Of a DNA stretch of 64,000 nt, positions 27,264-37,398 are shown in pieces. The stretch spans positions 682,001 to 746,000 of the forward strand of contig CAXXJA010000003.1 of NCBI GenBank assembly GCA_963678555.2. Direction: 5' to 3'. The first letter of the stretch is position 1. Every line of letters starts with the position of its first letter. Under the pieces are notes generated by a model. It made no database searches and was not told the DNA's origin. It saw nothing but the letters and a program-made list of their open reading frames with translations. Position numbers and translations under genes: made by a program. Source of the DNA: SABI01 sp963678555 (GTDB lineage: Bacteria; Spirochaetota; Spirochaetia; Sphaerochaetales; Sphaerochaetaceae).

Positions 27264-27946
27264 TCTTTCTGCGGTGTGAGATAAGTATACATCCGGCCTC
27301 AGTGAGTTGTACAGCGTGAGAAGGTGCGTTCACACAATTCACACAGAAATCCGGGCACTGTGATGTGGAGTGTCAGAAACGGTCTTCAGGGGAATCCCCT
27401 GTTGGTGTAGTGTGGTAGCACGGTAATCTCGTGGTCATCAGCACACAGATTCCGGTTTTTCTCTTTTTAACACAGCGTTAACGATGAGTTCAGCTTTTTC
27501 AACCCTATGCCAGAGCGTAACCCGATGCTCTGAGTTTGATTGTATATGCATCTGGATGTCCGCAGCGTGTTGCAGATGGAATTTCCATAAATGTTCAGCA
27601 CTATTTGAGGATAAGGAACCAGTGTATACCGTATCAACTGAGTAACATGCAGCTGAAGGTCGTGAATCGGGAGGTGTTGTGCGTACCGGCTTTATTCACA
27701 GGTGAGGGTGAAAAAATGAGCCTTCAGTGAGCAGTATCGCCAGGCGGGATACTATGAATCTGCTCGGGTATCGTATGAGAGCGTGAAGCGAAGGAAACTC
27801 ATTATCCGGGTATGGCTGATTTATTCGGCAGGAAGGTGGCTGAGAGGATCCTGAAACCGGGACACATCATATTCTATCGAGCAGAAAGGGGATTGTGTGG
27901 ATTCCTTACCAAGTCTTGATTGTTAGATTTTCACTATTTCTATTAC
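27264..27946. other. Gene-poor stretch, no supported feature
   Basis: About 680 bp without a convincing gene. The right end holds the AT-rich control region of the AbiEi-like gene. Confidence 0.4.
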
Positions 27947-27965
27947 TTTCACCACGGTGATGAAA
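27947..27965. promoter_or_regulatory. Operator copy 1 (TTTCACCAC...GTGATGAAA)
   Basis: A 19-bp near-palindrome, TTTCACCACGGTGATGAAA, occurs again with one change at 28031-28049. The pair brackets the AT-rich promoter of the next gene. Confidence 0.65.
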
Positions 27966-28030
27966 GTTTGTTATTAAGTGAAAGCTAACTTATATTTCAT
28001 TGCTTTTTTCAGTTTCACTGTATATAATAG

Positions 28031-28049
28031 TTTCACCACAGTGATGAAA
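28031..28049. promoter_or_regulatory. Operator copy 2, near the start codon
   Basis: TTTCACCACAGTGATGAAA differs from copy 1 at one base and lies just upstream of the chosen start. Two copies 84 bp apart suggest autoregulation through cooperative binding or looping. Confidence 0.65.
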
Positions 28050-28061
28050 AAGGTGTTTTTA

Positions 28062-29117
28062 ATGAAAGTTATTTTCTCAATGTATATAAAAGAGTATGAA
28101 CAGCTCAACAAAAGCCTAGGACACATCCCTGTGATTGACCGATGTGATCACCTACAAGACAACAAGGAGGGATTCCTCGCACAGCTTACCTTCAAAGATG
28201 GAACACAGGTAAGCCTTAAGGTGATTGTCCTGAGCAGAGCTTTTCCATCGATAGTCGCGGAAGTTTTCGCTGAACAGAAGCATGCAGATCCGATCCAGAA
28301 AGATATCTATATTATTATCATGGCTCCTTTTATATCCAAAGAATCGGCAAAACAATGTGAGAGACTTGGGGTCGGATATATAGACCTGTCAGGCAACAGT
28401 AGGTTGTTGATCAAATCAATATATATACAGGATCAGGGACATCCGAATATCTTTGCAAAGAAACGCGTGGCCAAAAATATATTCGATCCATCCTCGAAAG
28501 TATCATCATTGATTCTCAGAGAGATCATGCGTGATACCTCCTGCCGGTGGAAGCTTAGTCTTCTTGCAGAGAGACTGACATGCAGTATCGGACAAGTTTT
28601 CAAGGTGAAGGATTATCTCTGCGAACAACTCTGGGCTCAAATGACACCGGATGGGTTGCAGATTCTGGACCCGCAAGCGATCATGCTTGCCTGGAGTGAA
28701 GCCTATGCACAAAAAGCAGACTCCTTTGAGGTAGTGGATTGTCATACAATTCTATCGATTCCACAATTTGAAGAGAGCCTGAAACATATCCAGAAAAGTT
28801 CAAAAATTGACTGTTTTCTCACTGGCTTTGCCGGTGGGGTACGGTATGCGCCCGTGGTCCGGTACAACAAAGTTCATCTCCTTATACGAGGCAGAGACCT
28901 AAACAGATTTCTGGAAGCTGCCCCCTGCAAACAAGTACGCTCCGGTGCTAACGTACAGATCCATGTGCTTGCAAGCGAGGAGCTGCTTCATGATGTAAGA
29001 ACTATCACGGATCAACACGTGGCATCTCCCGTGCAAGTATATCTGGATTGTATGAGGTTACAAGGACGTGGAGAGGAAATGGCCGAGGCTATCCTGGCAA
29101 GGGAGATAATGAAATGA
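28062..29117 (+). CDS. AbiEi-family antitoxin/regulator (orphan)
   Basis: The protein of ~351 residues matches the longer AbiEi-type antitoxin family: an N-terminal region (IIIMAPFISKESAKQCERLG and VGYIDLSGNSRL), a winged helix in the middle (RWKLSLLAERLTCSIGQVFK), and a C-terminus ending GRGEEMAEAILAREI. I chose ATG at 28062 because AAAAAGG lies ~9 bp upstream; ATGs at 28044 and 28080 are alternatives. The next frame starts with ATG overlapping the stop (29114) but runs only 38 codons (MIKNEDLQSSTDYSKG...), the expected position for the nucleotidyltransferase toxin, which is missing. Twin operators lie upstream. Confidence 0.75.
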   Translation: MKVIFSMYIKEYEQLNKSLGHIPVIDRCDHLQDNKEGFLAQLTFKDGTQVSLKVIVLSRAFPSIVAEVFAEQKHADPIQKDIYIIIMAPFISKESAKQCERLGVGYIDLSGNSRLLIKSIYIQDQGHPNIFAKKRVAKNIFDPSSKVSSLILREIMRDTSCRWKLSLLAERLTCSIGQVFKVKDYLCEQLWAQMTPDGLQILDPQAIMLAWSEAYAQKADSFEVVDCHTILSIPQFEESLKHIQKSSKIDCFLTGFAGGVRYAPVVRYNKVHLLIRGRDLNRFLEAAPCKQVRSGANVQIHVLASEELLHDVRTITDQHVASPVQVYLDCMRLQGRGEEMAEAILAREIMK

Positions 29118-29256
29118 TCAAAAATGAGGATCTGCAGAGCAGTACCGATTATTCAAAAGGCCAAAGAGAGGCTGCCTACTGTGTGTCAGTTCTTTCTGCA
29201 GGCTCTTTTCTCTTTTCCCCATTGCTGTGATAATAAGCAGGGAAAGGGGATCATGC

Positions 29257-30108
29257 ATGAACAGAACCGGACAGGAGAAAAGGTCTCTCGTGATCAGTGA
29301 TATAGACGGGACTCTGACCTATGGCGGAGAGCGTATCAGAGAGGAAGTGATCGATGCTGCCGGTACCTTCATGAAACGGGGAAACCTGCTTGCCCTCTGC
29401 ACCGGACGTACGCTCTCGGGAGCACGGGAGATTCATCACAGGATCAAACCGAACGCTCCGTCGACGCTCTCGGGAGCACGGGAGATTCATCACAGGATCA
29501 AACCGAACGCTCCGTCGATCCTCTTCGGTGGTGCGGTCATCTATGATGTTCCTTCCCGGAAGCTTCTGTTCAAGGAGGTGCTTGATCCCGCCATAGGGCA
29601 GGTCATTCAGCAGATCCTCGAGTTCGACAGTGAGATCAGCGTCGCTGTATCGACCCTGGAAACCAGCTACGTGCTGAGAACCAACAGTCTGTTCACGAAA
29701 AAGGCACTCTCAGGGGACAGGAACGGGGTCGTCACTGATACCATCCCCACGGTGCCTCTTATCAAAGTACTCCTCAGCTCTTCACGGCCCGAGGTCCTTG
29801 AACAGATGAAGCGTCAGTGTATCCCGCCCGGTCTCTTTCACGCGGAGTTCGCCAGCCGCCACTTCTTCGAGATCGTCTCGGCTTCAGTGAGCAAGGGGAA
29901 GACAATCAGGAGACTGCTGTCCCTGATCCCTGACAGCTCTGAGCTGCACATCATCGGAGCGGGAGATGCTCCGACCGACCTTTCCATGAAAGAGTCAGTC
30001 GATCTCTTCTGTGTGCCCCGCACAGCCCGTGAGGAAGTCCTTGCCAGTGCCGACTCCATCATCTCTTCCGCCGAGGAAGGGGGAATGGTGTCGGTGTTCC
30101 AACGGTGA
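29257..30108 (+). CDS. HAD-superfamily (Cof-type) phosphatase with internal duplication
   Basis: The HAD motifs are present: motif I DIDGTLT, motif II LCTGRT, motif III lysine in the C-terminal part (SKGKTIRRLL), and motif IV GAGDAPTDLSMKESV. The Cof-type cap lies between. It should dephosphorylate small phosphorylated metabolites in the cytoplasm. A 54-bp exact tandem duplication adds a second TLSGAREIHHRIKPNAPS just after motif II, giving an 18-residue in-frame insertion near the start of the cap. Without it the protein would be the usual length. I chose ATG at 29257 over upstream codons because the preceding segment is not family-like. Confidence 0.82.
   Translation: MNRTGQEKRSLVISDIDGTLTYGGERIREEVIDAAGTFMKRGNLLALCTGRTLSGAREIHHRIKPNAPSTLSGAREIHHRIKPNAPSILFGGAVIYDVPSRKLLFKEVLDPAIGQVIQQILEFDSEISVAVSTLETSYVLRTNSLFTKKALSGDRNGVVTDTIPTVPLIKVLLSSSRPEVLEQMKRQCIPPGLFHAEFASRHFFEIVSASVSKGKTIRRLLSLIPDSSELHIIGAGDAPTDLSMKESVDLFCVPRTAREEVLASADSIISSAEEGGMVSVFQR
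29410..29517 (+). repeat. Exact 54-bp tandem duplication inside the HAD gene
   Basis: Bases 29410-29463 and 29464-29517 are identical. The unit is a multiple of three, so the frame is kept. The lack of any mismatch implies a recent event. Confidence 0.95.
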
Positions 30109-30635
30109 GGAGGAGAGGCCTGATGTGGCTTCTCTCTATGGCACCGTTTCCCCATGCCCGCTTTTGAAAACTTCACACGTGCCTGTGTGTGCCGGATCTG
30201 TATCCTTCGAGAACCGTTCAGGTTCTTCTGTAGGGCCCGATACCTTGAAACCCTATGCTTCTGTTCCAGCCATGCCTGGTGTTTCCTGTAACCGTCGACG
30301 CGGGAGAGCAATTCATGTGGTACCTGAGAGCATGTTTCAGCCCGGCTGCCGGTGAAACGGAAAGGAAGAAGGGAGGAGCGTTCAAAACACTCCAAAGAGA
30401 CCGCGATATGTATCCCGGCCTTCTTCGCTTTTGTCATAGCATTCTCGTATCTATCGGAAAAACGTGTGTCTGAATCAATCATGCACCATGCAGTCCCCAC
30501 AGATATGAGGAGCATAGTGAGTGGATTATACGTGAATAGGGATGCCCAGTCGAATGGAGAATATGACGTCGAGGAACAAGGATGTCAGTGGATGGAGTCC
30601 CTTGAAAGCAGAATCATACCCCGCAGAGAAAGTGT
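30109..30635. other. Gene-poor stretch with one copy of the GGCACCGTTTC motif
   Basis: No convincing gene. At 30140-30150 there is GGCACCGTTTCCCC, matching the short motif that bounds accessory genes at 42-59 kb. It lies 32 bp after the HAD stop codon. Confidence 0.5.
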
Positions 30636-30682
30636 TTGACAAATGGAGATTCCTGGTTGATACTAGTTTGTAGTACAAACTA
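30636..30682 (+). promoter_or_regulatory. Promoter with perfect 19-bp operator
   Basis: TTGACA (30636-30641) and GATACT (30659-30664) are separated by 17 bp. A perfect palindrome, TAGTTTGTAGTACAAACTA, at 30664-30682 covers the transcription start. A matching site lies upstream of the epimerase gene (39353-39368), so the GntR protein encoded in this cluster is the likely repressor. Confidence 0.8.
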
Positions 30683-30705
30683 CAAAGTAGAAAAGGAGAG
30701 AAGAA

Positions 30706-32361
30706 ATGAAAAAACTATCTGCAATCGTTTTGTTCCTTTGTCTCGCTGCGATTCTTTTCGCAGCCGGTACTCAGGAAGCTACTTCATTGCCGGCAGCCTG
30801 GGAGGCACAGGGTACCCCGCTGGCTGATGTTCGGATCCGTCAGGCACTCAGGCTTGCGATCGACATGGAAACTATAGTTGATGAACTTTTCGAAGGAATG
30901 GCTCAGCGGGCGGTAGCAATGACCAGTCCCGGTTCCTGGCTCGCCGATGGGCTTGATCCCTACAGCTATGATCCTGAAAAGGCGAAGGCTCTTCTCGATG
31001 AAGCCGGCTGGCCCGCTGATTACACCCTCGATGTCGTGTATTACTATGGTGATCAGCAGACGGTAGACCTTATGGCGATCATTCAGCAGTATTGGGCAAC
31101 TGTAGGTGTGAAGTCCTCATTCAGAAAACTGGAAGGCGACCTGGCCGCACAGTTGTGGGTTCCTCCTGCCGACCGGAAAAACGGTCCTTCAGAAGTGAAG
31201 TGGGATCTTGCCTATGCCGCGGTGGCTGCACTGAGTGAAAACGAATTCTATGATCGTTTCGAGAGCACGGCAAGTAATAACTCTTCCATTCCCTGGCAGA
31301 GCGGCCTTGATGAAAAGGTGCAGGCAACACGTGCTACAGCTGATGTAGAACAGCAGAAAGTTGCTTTCAAGGCTCTTCAGAAAGAAATCAATGCCAATAT
31401 GTACAACATACCGCTTTACCACCAGCTCTCTTTCATCTATACAAGTGATGCACTCGATATTGCCGGCAGTACCCTTGGCAATGATCAGTTCAGTTTCGAG
31501 AAGAATATCCTTGACTGGAGGATCAACCGTGCTGACGGCACGCTGTATACCAACGGCGGTCCGATGGAGTTCTACGAAGCACCTACCGTGAACCCCGGAC
31601 TGTATCTCTATCAGGAACTCCTGTTTGATAAACTGGTCAATGCGGATGCGAACCTGACTCCTGCTGAAGGCATGCTTGCAAAGAACTACTCAGTGAGCCC
31701 GGACGGCATGCAGATCACCTTTGAACTGCGCGACGACGTAAAGTGGCATGACGGAAGAGCCTTCTCAGCGAAGGATGTTGTCTTCACTCTTGAATATCTT
31801 ATCAAAACGCCCGGACTCAATGCTGTTGCGCTGAACACGTTCAAGTCAATTGCTGGAGCGAAGGAGTATCTTGACGGAAAGGCCTCCTCAATCAGCGGTA
31901 TCAAGGTGAACGGAAATACTGTCACCCTCACCTTCAGCACACTCGACCCGAATGCACTGCTGACCTTCAGTCAGTGGCCGATGCTTCCTTCTCACCTTCT
32001 TGCCGGAAGCAATCCTGTCACCCTCCAGCAGAACTCATTCTGGCAGAAGCCGGTTGGAACCGGACCTTTCAAAGTTTCTCAGACCGTACTCGGTAACTAT
32101 GCGATCCTGGAACGTAACGCAGCGTACTATCGCAGCGGGAATGGAAACGTCAAAAAGATCTTCATGCATGCAAGTGGAGAGAACGACAGCAATCTTGTAA
32201 AGAATGCAGAAAGCGGACGTATCGACTATGCATGGAGCAAGAGTGTTGCCGATGCTCAGTCTATCGGTGCTATCGACGGCATGACAGTCAATCCTGTCAA
32301 TATCCGATACACTCGTGTATTCTGGGTTAATCAGTACCCCCATCCTGCGAATATCAAGTAG
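30706..32361 (+). CDS. Family-5 (Opp/Dpp-type) substrate-binding protein, circularly permuted
   Basis: The 551-residue exported protein has a signal peptide (MKKLSAIVLFLCLAAILFAA). Just after it, at about residue 40, comes DVRIRQALRLAIDMETIV and then YDPEKAKALLDEAGW, segments that lie in the C-terminal half of ordinary SBP_bac_5 proteins. The normally N-terminal parts follow: LYLYQELLFDKLV, YSVSPDGMQITFELRDDVKW, HDGRAFSAKDVVFTLEYLI, and GTGPFKVSQTVLGNYAILERN. The protein ends at RVFWVNQYPHPANIK, just where a normal member would continue into DVRxRQA. The two halves are therefore swapped. It heads a Dpp-like transporter operon, probably for a sialic-acid-type ligand. Confidence 0.85.
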   Translation: MKKLSAIVLFLCLAAILFAAGTQEATSLPAAWEAQGTPLADVRIRQALRLAIDMETIVDELFEGMAQRAVAMTSPGSWLADGLDPYSYDPEKAKALLDEAGWPADYTLDVVYYYGDQQTVDLMAIIQQYWATVGVKSSFRKLEGDLAAQLWVPPADRKNGPSEVKWDLAYAAVAALSENEFYDRFESTASNNSSIPWQSGLDEKVQATRATADVEQQKVAFKALQKEINANMYNIPLYHQLSFIYTSDALDIAGSTLGNDQFSFEKNILDWRINRADGTLYTNGGPMEFYEAPTVNPGLYLYQELLFDKLVNADANLTPAEGMLAKNYSVSPDGMQITFELRDDVKWHDGRAFSAKDVVFTLEYLIKTPGLNAVALNTFKSIAGAKEYLDGKASSISGIKVNGNTVTLTFSTLDPNALLTFSQWPMLPSHLLAGSNPVTLQQNSFWQKPVGTGPFKVSQTVLGNYAILERNAAYYRSGNGNVKKIFMHASGENDSNLVKNAESGRIDYAWSKSVADAQSIGAIDGMTVNPVNIRYTRVFWVNQYPHPANIK

Positions 32362-32371
32362 TATGAGTAGT

Positions 32372-32396
32372 GGCTATGGTCCTTGTGGCCATAGCC
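32372..32396 (+). other. Intercistronic hairpin after the SBP gene
   Basis: An 8-bp stem (GGCTATGG/CCATAGCC) lies between the SBP and the first permease. There is no U-tract, so it probably protects or attenuates the SBP message. Confidence 0.55.
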
Positions 32397-32426
32397 GCTG
32401 TAACCAATACCAGAGGGGGTAGGTTC

Positions 32427-33386
32427 ATGATACCGTTCATCATCCGAAAAGTGCTTGTGCTCATTCCAATGCTCTTTGTCATCAGTTTTCTCATTTTTCT
32501 GGGTATAGAACTGATGCCCGGGGATGCTGTTGATTTTATGATACCTCCTGATGCTCTCGCTACTATCAGTCAGGCTGATCTGGATCTGCTTCGCGCCGAG
32601 CTCGGGCTTGATGATCCGTTTCTGGTACGGTACGGGACCTGGATTGCCCAGGTCGTGAAGGGAGACTTCGGTTACAGTCTTCAAAGCGGGGTTTCGGTAC
32701 GTGACCTGCTTGCACAGAAGCTGCCGGCCACGATTGAACTTTCGCTGGCGGCGCTGGTGATCTCCACCTTGCTCGGCAGTCTGCTCGGTGTCGTCTCGGC
32801 ATTGAACAAAGGGCGTCTTGGAGATCATGTGCTGACGGTCGCAGGGATGATCGGAGTTGCTATCCCGCAGTTTCTTTTCGGTCTGGTCATGATCGTACTT
32901 GTCGTGTTTCAGATGGAACTGCTGCCTGTAGGGGGACGAATGACTCCCGGGAACGAGGCGTTCTTCCAGAGGCTCGATCATCTGATACTGCCGGCCACAG
33001 TCCTCGGCCTATCCATGACTGCAGGAGTCATGCGCTATTCACGGGCAAGTATGCTCGATTCATTGAGCAAGGAGTTCATCAGGACAGCGAGAAGCAAGGG
33101 AATTCCCGAATGGCGGGTCAACCTCATCCACGGGCTTCGGGTCGCCATGACCCCGGTGGCAGTACTCATCGGTTTCCGTCTTCCCATACTCATCGGAGGA
33201 TCTGTCGTCATTGAGCAGGTGTTCCAGTGGCCAGGGGTGGGACAGATGTTTGTTGCAGCCGTACGAAGCCAGAATACACCGGTCATCATGATGATCGCCT
33301 TTTTCAGTGTGAGTATCGTTCTGGTAGCCAGTATCCTTGTTGATATCGCCACAGCCCTGCTTGACCCTCGAGTCAAGCTTTCTTAG
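32427..33386 (+). CDS. DppB/OppB-type ABC permease
   Basis: The ~319-residue membrane protein has six predicted segments and the family's N-terminal MIPFIIRKVLVLIPMLFVIS. It has the EAA-type loop at SKEFIRTARSKGIPEWRVNL and a typical C-terminus (SILVDIATALLDPRVK). I chose ATG at 32427 with GGGGG upstream; the frame starting at 32370 overlaps the hairpin. With the next gene it forms the channel of a peptide/nickel-class importer. Confidence 0.92.
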   Translation: MIPFIIRKVLVLIPMLFVISFLIFLGIELMPGDAVDFMIPPDALATISQADLDLLRAELGLDDPFLVRYGTWIAQVVKGDFGYSLQSGVSVRDLLAQKLPATIELSLAALVISTLLGSLLGVVSALNKGRLGDHVLTVAGMIGVAIPQFLFGLVMIVLVVFQMELLPVGGRMTPGNEAFFQRLDHLILPATVLGLSMTAGVMRYSRASMLDSLSKEFIRTARSKGIPEWRVNLIHGLRVAMTPVAVLIGFRLPILIGGSVVIEQVFQWPGVGQMFVAAVRSQNTPVIMMIAFFSVSIVLVASILVDIATALLDPRVKLS

Positions 33387-33394
33387 GAGAGCCC

Positions 33395-34309
33395 ATGTCT
33401 TCAACATCTTTACAGCGGAAAATGGACAGACTTCTGACGCTGGAAAATCAGGGAAAACTGAAAACCAGTACCATGAACCGCTCAGTGAGAAAACTCAGCG
33501 CCAACATGCTGGCACTTGTTGGTCTTGCTCTGTTTCTCCTGATCCTGACAGCTTCCATTGCGGCACCTCTTATCAGTTCCTATGAACCCAATGCGATAGA
33601 TCTCAAGCATCGTCTTTCTCCTCCGGGTGAAACTCACCTGCTCGGGACAGATCAGATCGGGCGCGATATCTTCACCCGTATTCTCTACGGGGGAAGGATC
33701 TCCATGTTTGTCGGACTCGGTTCTGCCATCGGAGCAGCACTTATAGGAGTATCACTCGGCACCTATGCCGGGTATACCCGCGGTGTCCTTGACTCAGCTG
33801 TCATGAAGCTGAGCGAGATCATGATGAGCTTCCCCCAGATCATTCTCGTATCCATTCTCGTCACCATTGCAGGGCAGAGTCTGTGGAACCTCATTCTGAT
33901 CTTTATCATCACCGGCTGGCCGAGTATGTACCGCATGACACGGTCCCAGATGCTGAGCATCAGGGAACAGGAATATATTCAGGCCCTCCAGGCCTTCGGT
34001 ATCGGCAGTTTCACCATCAGTTTCAAGCACATGCTGCCCAACGCGATCGGCCCCATTTTTGTCAATATCACTCTTTCGACAGCCATGTTCATTCTTCAGG
34101 AGGCTGCCCTGAGCTTTCTGGGCCTGGGAGTTCCCCTGGAACAGGCAACCTGGGGCAATATCCTCAATGTTGCACAGGACCTCAATATTCTGCGTAATGC
34201 GTGGTGGGTGTGGCTTCCTGTCGGTGTTGTGATAACTCTCTTCGTTATGTCGGTCAACTTCATCGGCGACGGGCTGCGTGACGCTGCCGACCCGACTCAG
34301 GTAGGATGA
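33395..34309 (+). CDS. DppC/OppC-type ABC permease
   Basis: The 304-residue protein has an N-terminal cytoplasmic extension, a membrane segment (LALVGLALFLLILTASIAAP), then HLLGTDQIGRDIFTRILYGG, the DppC signature. The EAA loop is EYIQALQAFGIGSFTISFKH, and it ends FIGDGLRDAADPTQVG. It pairs with the upstream DppB-like subunit. Intergenic gaps are under 10 bp. Confidence 0.93.
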   Translation: MSSTSLQRKMDRLLTLENQGKLKTSTMNRSVRKLSANMLALVGLALFLLILTASIAAPLISSYEPNAIDLKHRLSPPGETHLLGTDQIGRDIFTRILYGGRISMFVGLGSAIGAALIGVSLGTYAGYTRGVLDSAVMKLSEIMMSFPQIILVSILVTIAGQSLWNLILIFIITGWPSMYRMTRSQMLSIREQEYIQALQAFGIGSFTISFKHMLPNAIGPIFVNITLSTAMFILQEAALSFLGLGVPLEQATWGNILNVAQDLNILRNAWWVWLPVGVVITLFVMSVNFIGDGLRDAADPTQVG

Positions 34310-34310
34310 T

Positions 34311-35325
<1,015 letters not shown>

Positions 35326-35333
<8 letters not shown>

Positions 35334-36354
35334 TACCAGAGAAATTCTGATGAAGGTCGAAGACCTGAAAACATATTTTCCTGTCAGGAAGGGAGTGTTT
35401 AAGCGCACTGCCGGGTATGTGAAGGCGCTTGACGGGGTCGACCTCGAGATCTATCGGGGAGAGACTCTCGGTATCGTGGGAGAGTCCGGCTGCGGCAAGA
35501 CCACGCTCGGTAAGTCGGTGTTGAGATTGCATACCCCGAACGGTGGAAAGGTGCATTACGCGTTTCCTGACGGTATGAGGAATATCCTGGAGCTCAAAGG
35601 AAATGAACTTGACGAGGCGAGGAAACGTCTGCAGATCGTGTTTCAGGATCCGTACTCTTCGCTCAATCCCTCTTTTACGATTTTCGGGTCGTTTGATGAT
35701 CCTCTCAGGAAATTCGGCGTGAAGTCGAAAAAGGAACGGCAGAAGATCGTCGAGAAGCTGTTGAGTGACGTGAATCTTCCTGGCGACTACATGACGCGCT
35801 ACCCGAATGAATTCAGCGGAGGTCAGCGTCAGCGCATCGGGATCGCCCGTGCACTCTCTGTCGACCCTGAGCTCATAGTCTGTGACGAGGCTGTTTCTGC
35901 ACTGGATGTCTCAATTCAGGCCCAGGTGCTGAAGCTGCTCAGACGGTTGCAGAGCGAACGGAATCTCACCTATCTGTTCATCACTCATGATCTATCGGTG
36001 GTCGAGTATGTCGCAGACCGGATCGCGGTCATGTATCTCGGCAAGGTCGTTGAACTGGCCGATACCGAAGAGCTGTTCAGGCGTACGCTGCATCCCTACA
36101 CACAGGCACTTCTGTCCGCCATTCCGATTGCCGATATCACGAAGAGGAAAAAACGGATTCCTCTTCAGGGAGATGTACCCAGTCCGGTGAATCCCCCTTC
36201 AGGATGCACCTTCCATCCGCGGTGTGCGTTTGCCACAGAAAAATGTAGAGAGCTGTCACCGCAGCTGGAAACGTTCACGTTCGAAGGCAGGGAACATCTC
36301 GTTCGCTGTCACTATGCCTTGGATGTTACTTCGAGGACTCAGGTCTCTCAATAA
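35326..36354 (+). CDS. DppF/OppF-type ABC ATP-binding protein
   Basis: The 342-residue ATPase has Walker A GESGCGKTT, signature FSGGQRQR, Walker B LIVCDEAVSALD and the oligo_HPY end (CTFHPRCAFATEKC). It completes the two-ATPase, two-permease transporter. Transporters of this peptide class import sialic acid in some bacteria (SatABCD), which fits the lyase and epimerase genes that follow. Confidence 0.95.
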
Positions 36355-36383
36355 TGAATACTAGTAAGCGAGGAGCTGTTACC

Positions 36384-37316
36384 ATGAATGCACATGCAGA
36401 TATCACACACATCCGGGGGGTTATCCCGGCGATGTTCAGTACGTTCGATGAATCGGAGCATCTTGATCTGGATAGAGCGAAGATACTTGTTGATCATCTG
36501 ATAGGGTCGAAAGTTGACGGGCTGTACATAACAGGAAGTACCGGAGAGGGCTTCCTGATGACTGACGAGGAGCGAAAGGCTTTTGCCGAGGCTGTTGTAG
36601 GTGCGGTGGACGGGAAGGTCCCTGTCGTCGTACACATTGGAGCGATCGGCACGAAACGCTCGGTTGAGCTTGCACGGCATGCAAAAGAGATAGGTGCTGA
36701 CGCGATAAGCTCCGTACCCCCCTTCTACTATCAGTACGGGGATGATGAGATATACGGATACTACCGTGATATCTGTGAAGCCGCTGACCTGCCGATGATC
36801 ATCTACAATATCTCGCTTGCAGGTATGATGAGCTCCTCGCTCGTTCAACGCATCGCTTCGATTGAACAGGTCGGCGGCCTGAAGTTCACCGGCACCCAGC
36901 ACCACGAAATGGCACAGCTGAAACAGGTTCTCGGCCCGGATTTCATGATCTACTCCGGGTGTGACGAGATGGCGACACAGGGTCTCCTCTCCGGTGCAGA
37001 CGGTATCATCGGCTCCTTCTATAACCTCATTCCTGATACCTTCAGGGAGATATATAATCTCTGCCGGGAAGGGAACTATGGAAAAGCCTTCGAGATTCAG
37101 AAAATTGCTTCAAGTTTCATCCTCCATGTGGTGAAGTATGGACACTTCGGTGTCATGAAACAGCTGATGATGGAGACCGGTATCGATGTGGGTGTTGTCC
37201 GCAGGCCGTTTATCCACCCCGATGCAGCTGTCATGCGAGAGATCTGGGGCTTTGTTGAATCTCTTGAAACACAGTATGGAGAGATTCACATGGCGTTCGC
37301 CGGACGCAGAGGCTGA
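36384..37316 (+). CDS. N-acetylneuraminate lyase/DapA-family aldolase
   Basis: The ~310-residue class I aldolase of the DHDPS/NAL family has substrate loop GSTGEGFLMTDEER, a catalytic tyrosine in YNISLAGMMSS, and a Schiff-base lysine in GLKFTGTQ. I chose ATG at 36384 because GAGGAG precedes it, over the ATG at 36354. In this cluster, with an epimerase acting on N-acylglucosamine or mannosamine, cleavage of N-acetylneuraminate to ManNAc and pyruvate is the best guess. The family includes several other 2-keto-acid aldolases, so the exact substrate is not proven. Confidence 0.8.
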   Translation: MNAHADITHIRGVIPAMFSTFDESEHLDLDRAKILVDHLIGSKVDGLYITGSTGEGFLMTDEERKAFAEAVVGAVDGKVPVVVHIGAIGTKRSVELARHAKEIGADAISSVPPFYYQYGDDEIYGYYRDICEAADLPMIIYNISLAGMMSSSLVQRIASIEQVGGLKFTGTQHHEMAQLKQVLGPDFMIYSGCDEMATQGLLSGADGIIGSFYNLIPDTFREIYNLCREGNYGKAFEIQKIASSFILHVVKYGHFGVMKQLMMETGIDVGVVRRPFIHPDAAVMREIWGFVESLETQYGEIHMAFAGRRG

Positions 37317-37398
37317 ATGCTTCATTGAACAAGAACGTTCTTTACGGTAAGGTGAGGCAACAGCACTCTCAGGAACCTAAACAATAACAGGTTGGTAG

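Noticed and set aside
29838..30515. Minus-strand 225-codon frame partly overlapping the HAD gene
   Set aside because: The left half is antisense to HAD; the right half has no recognised domain and no promoter.
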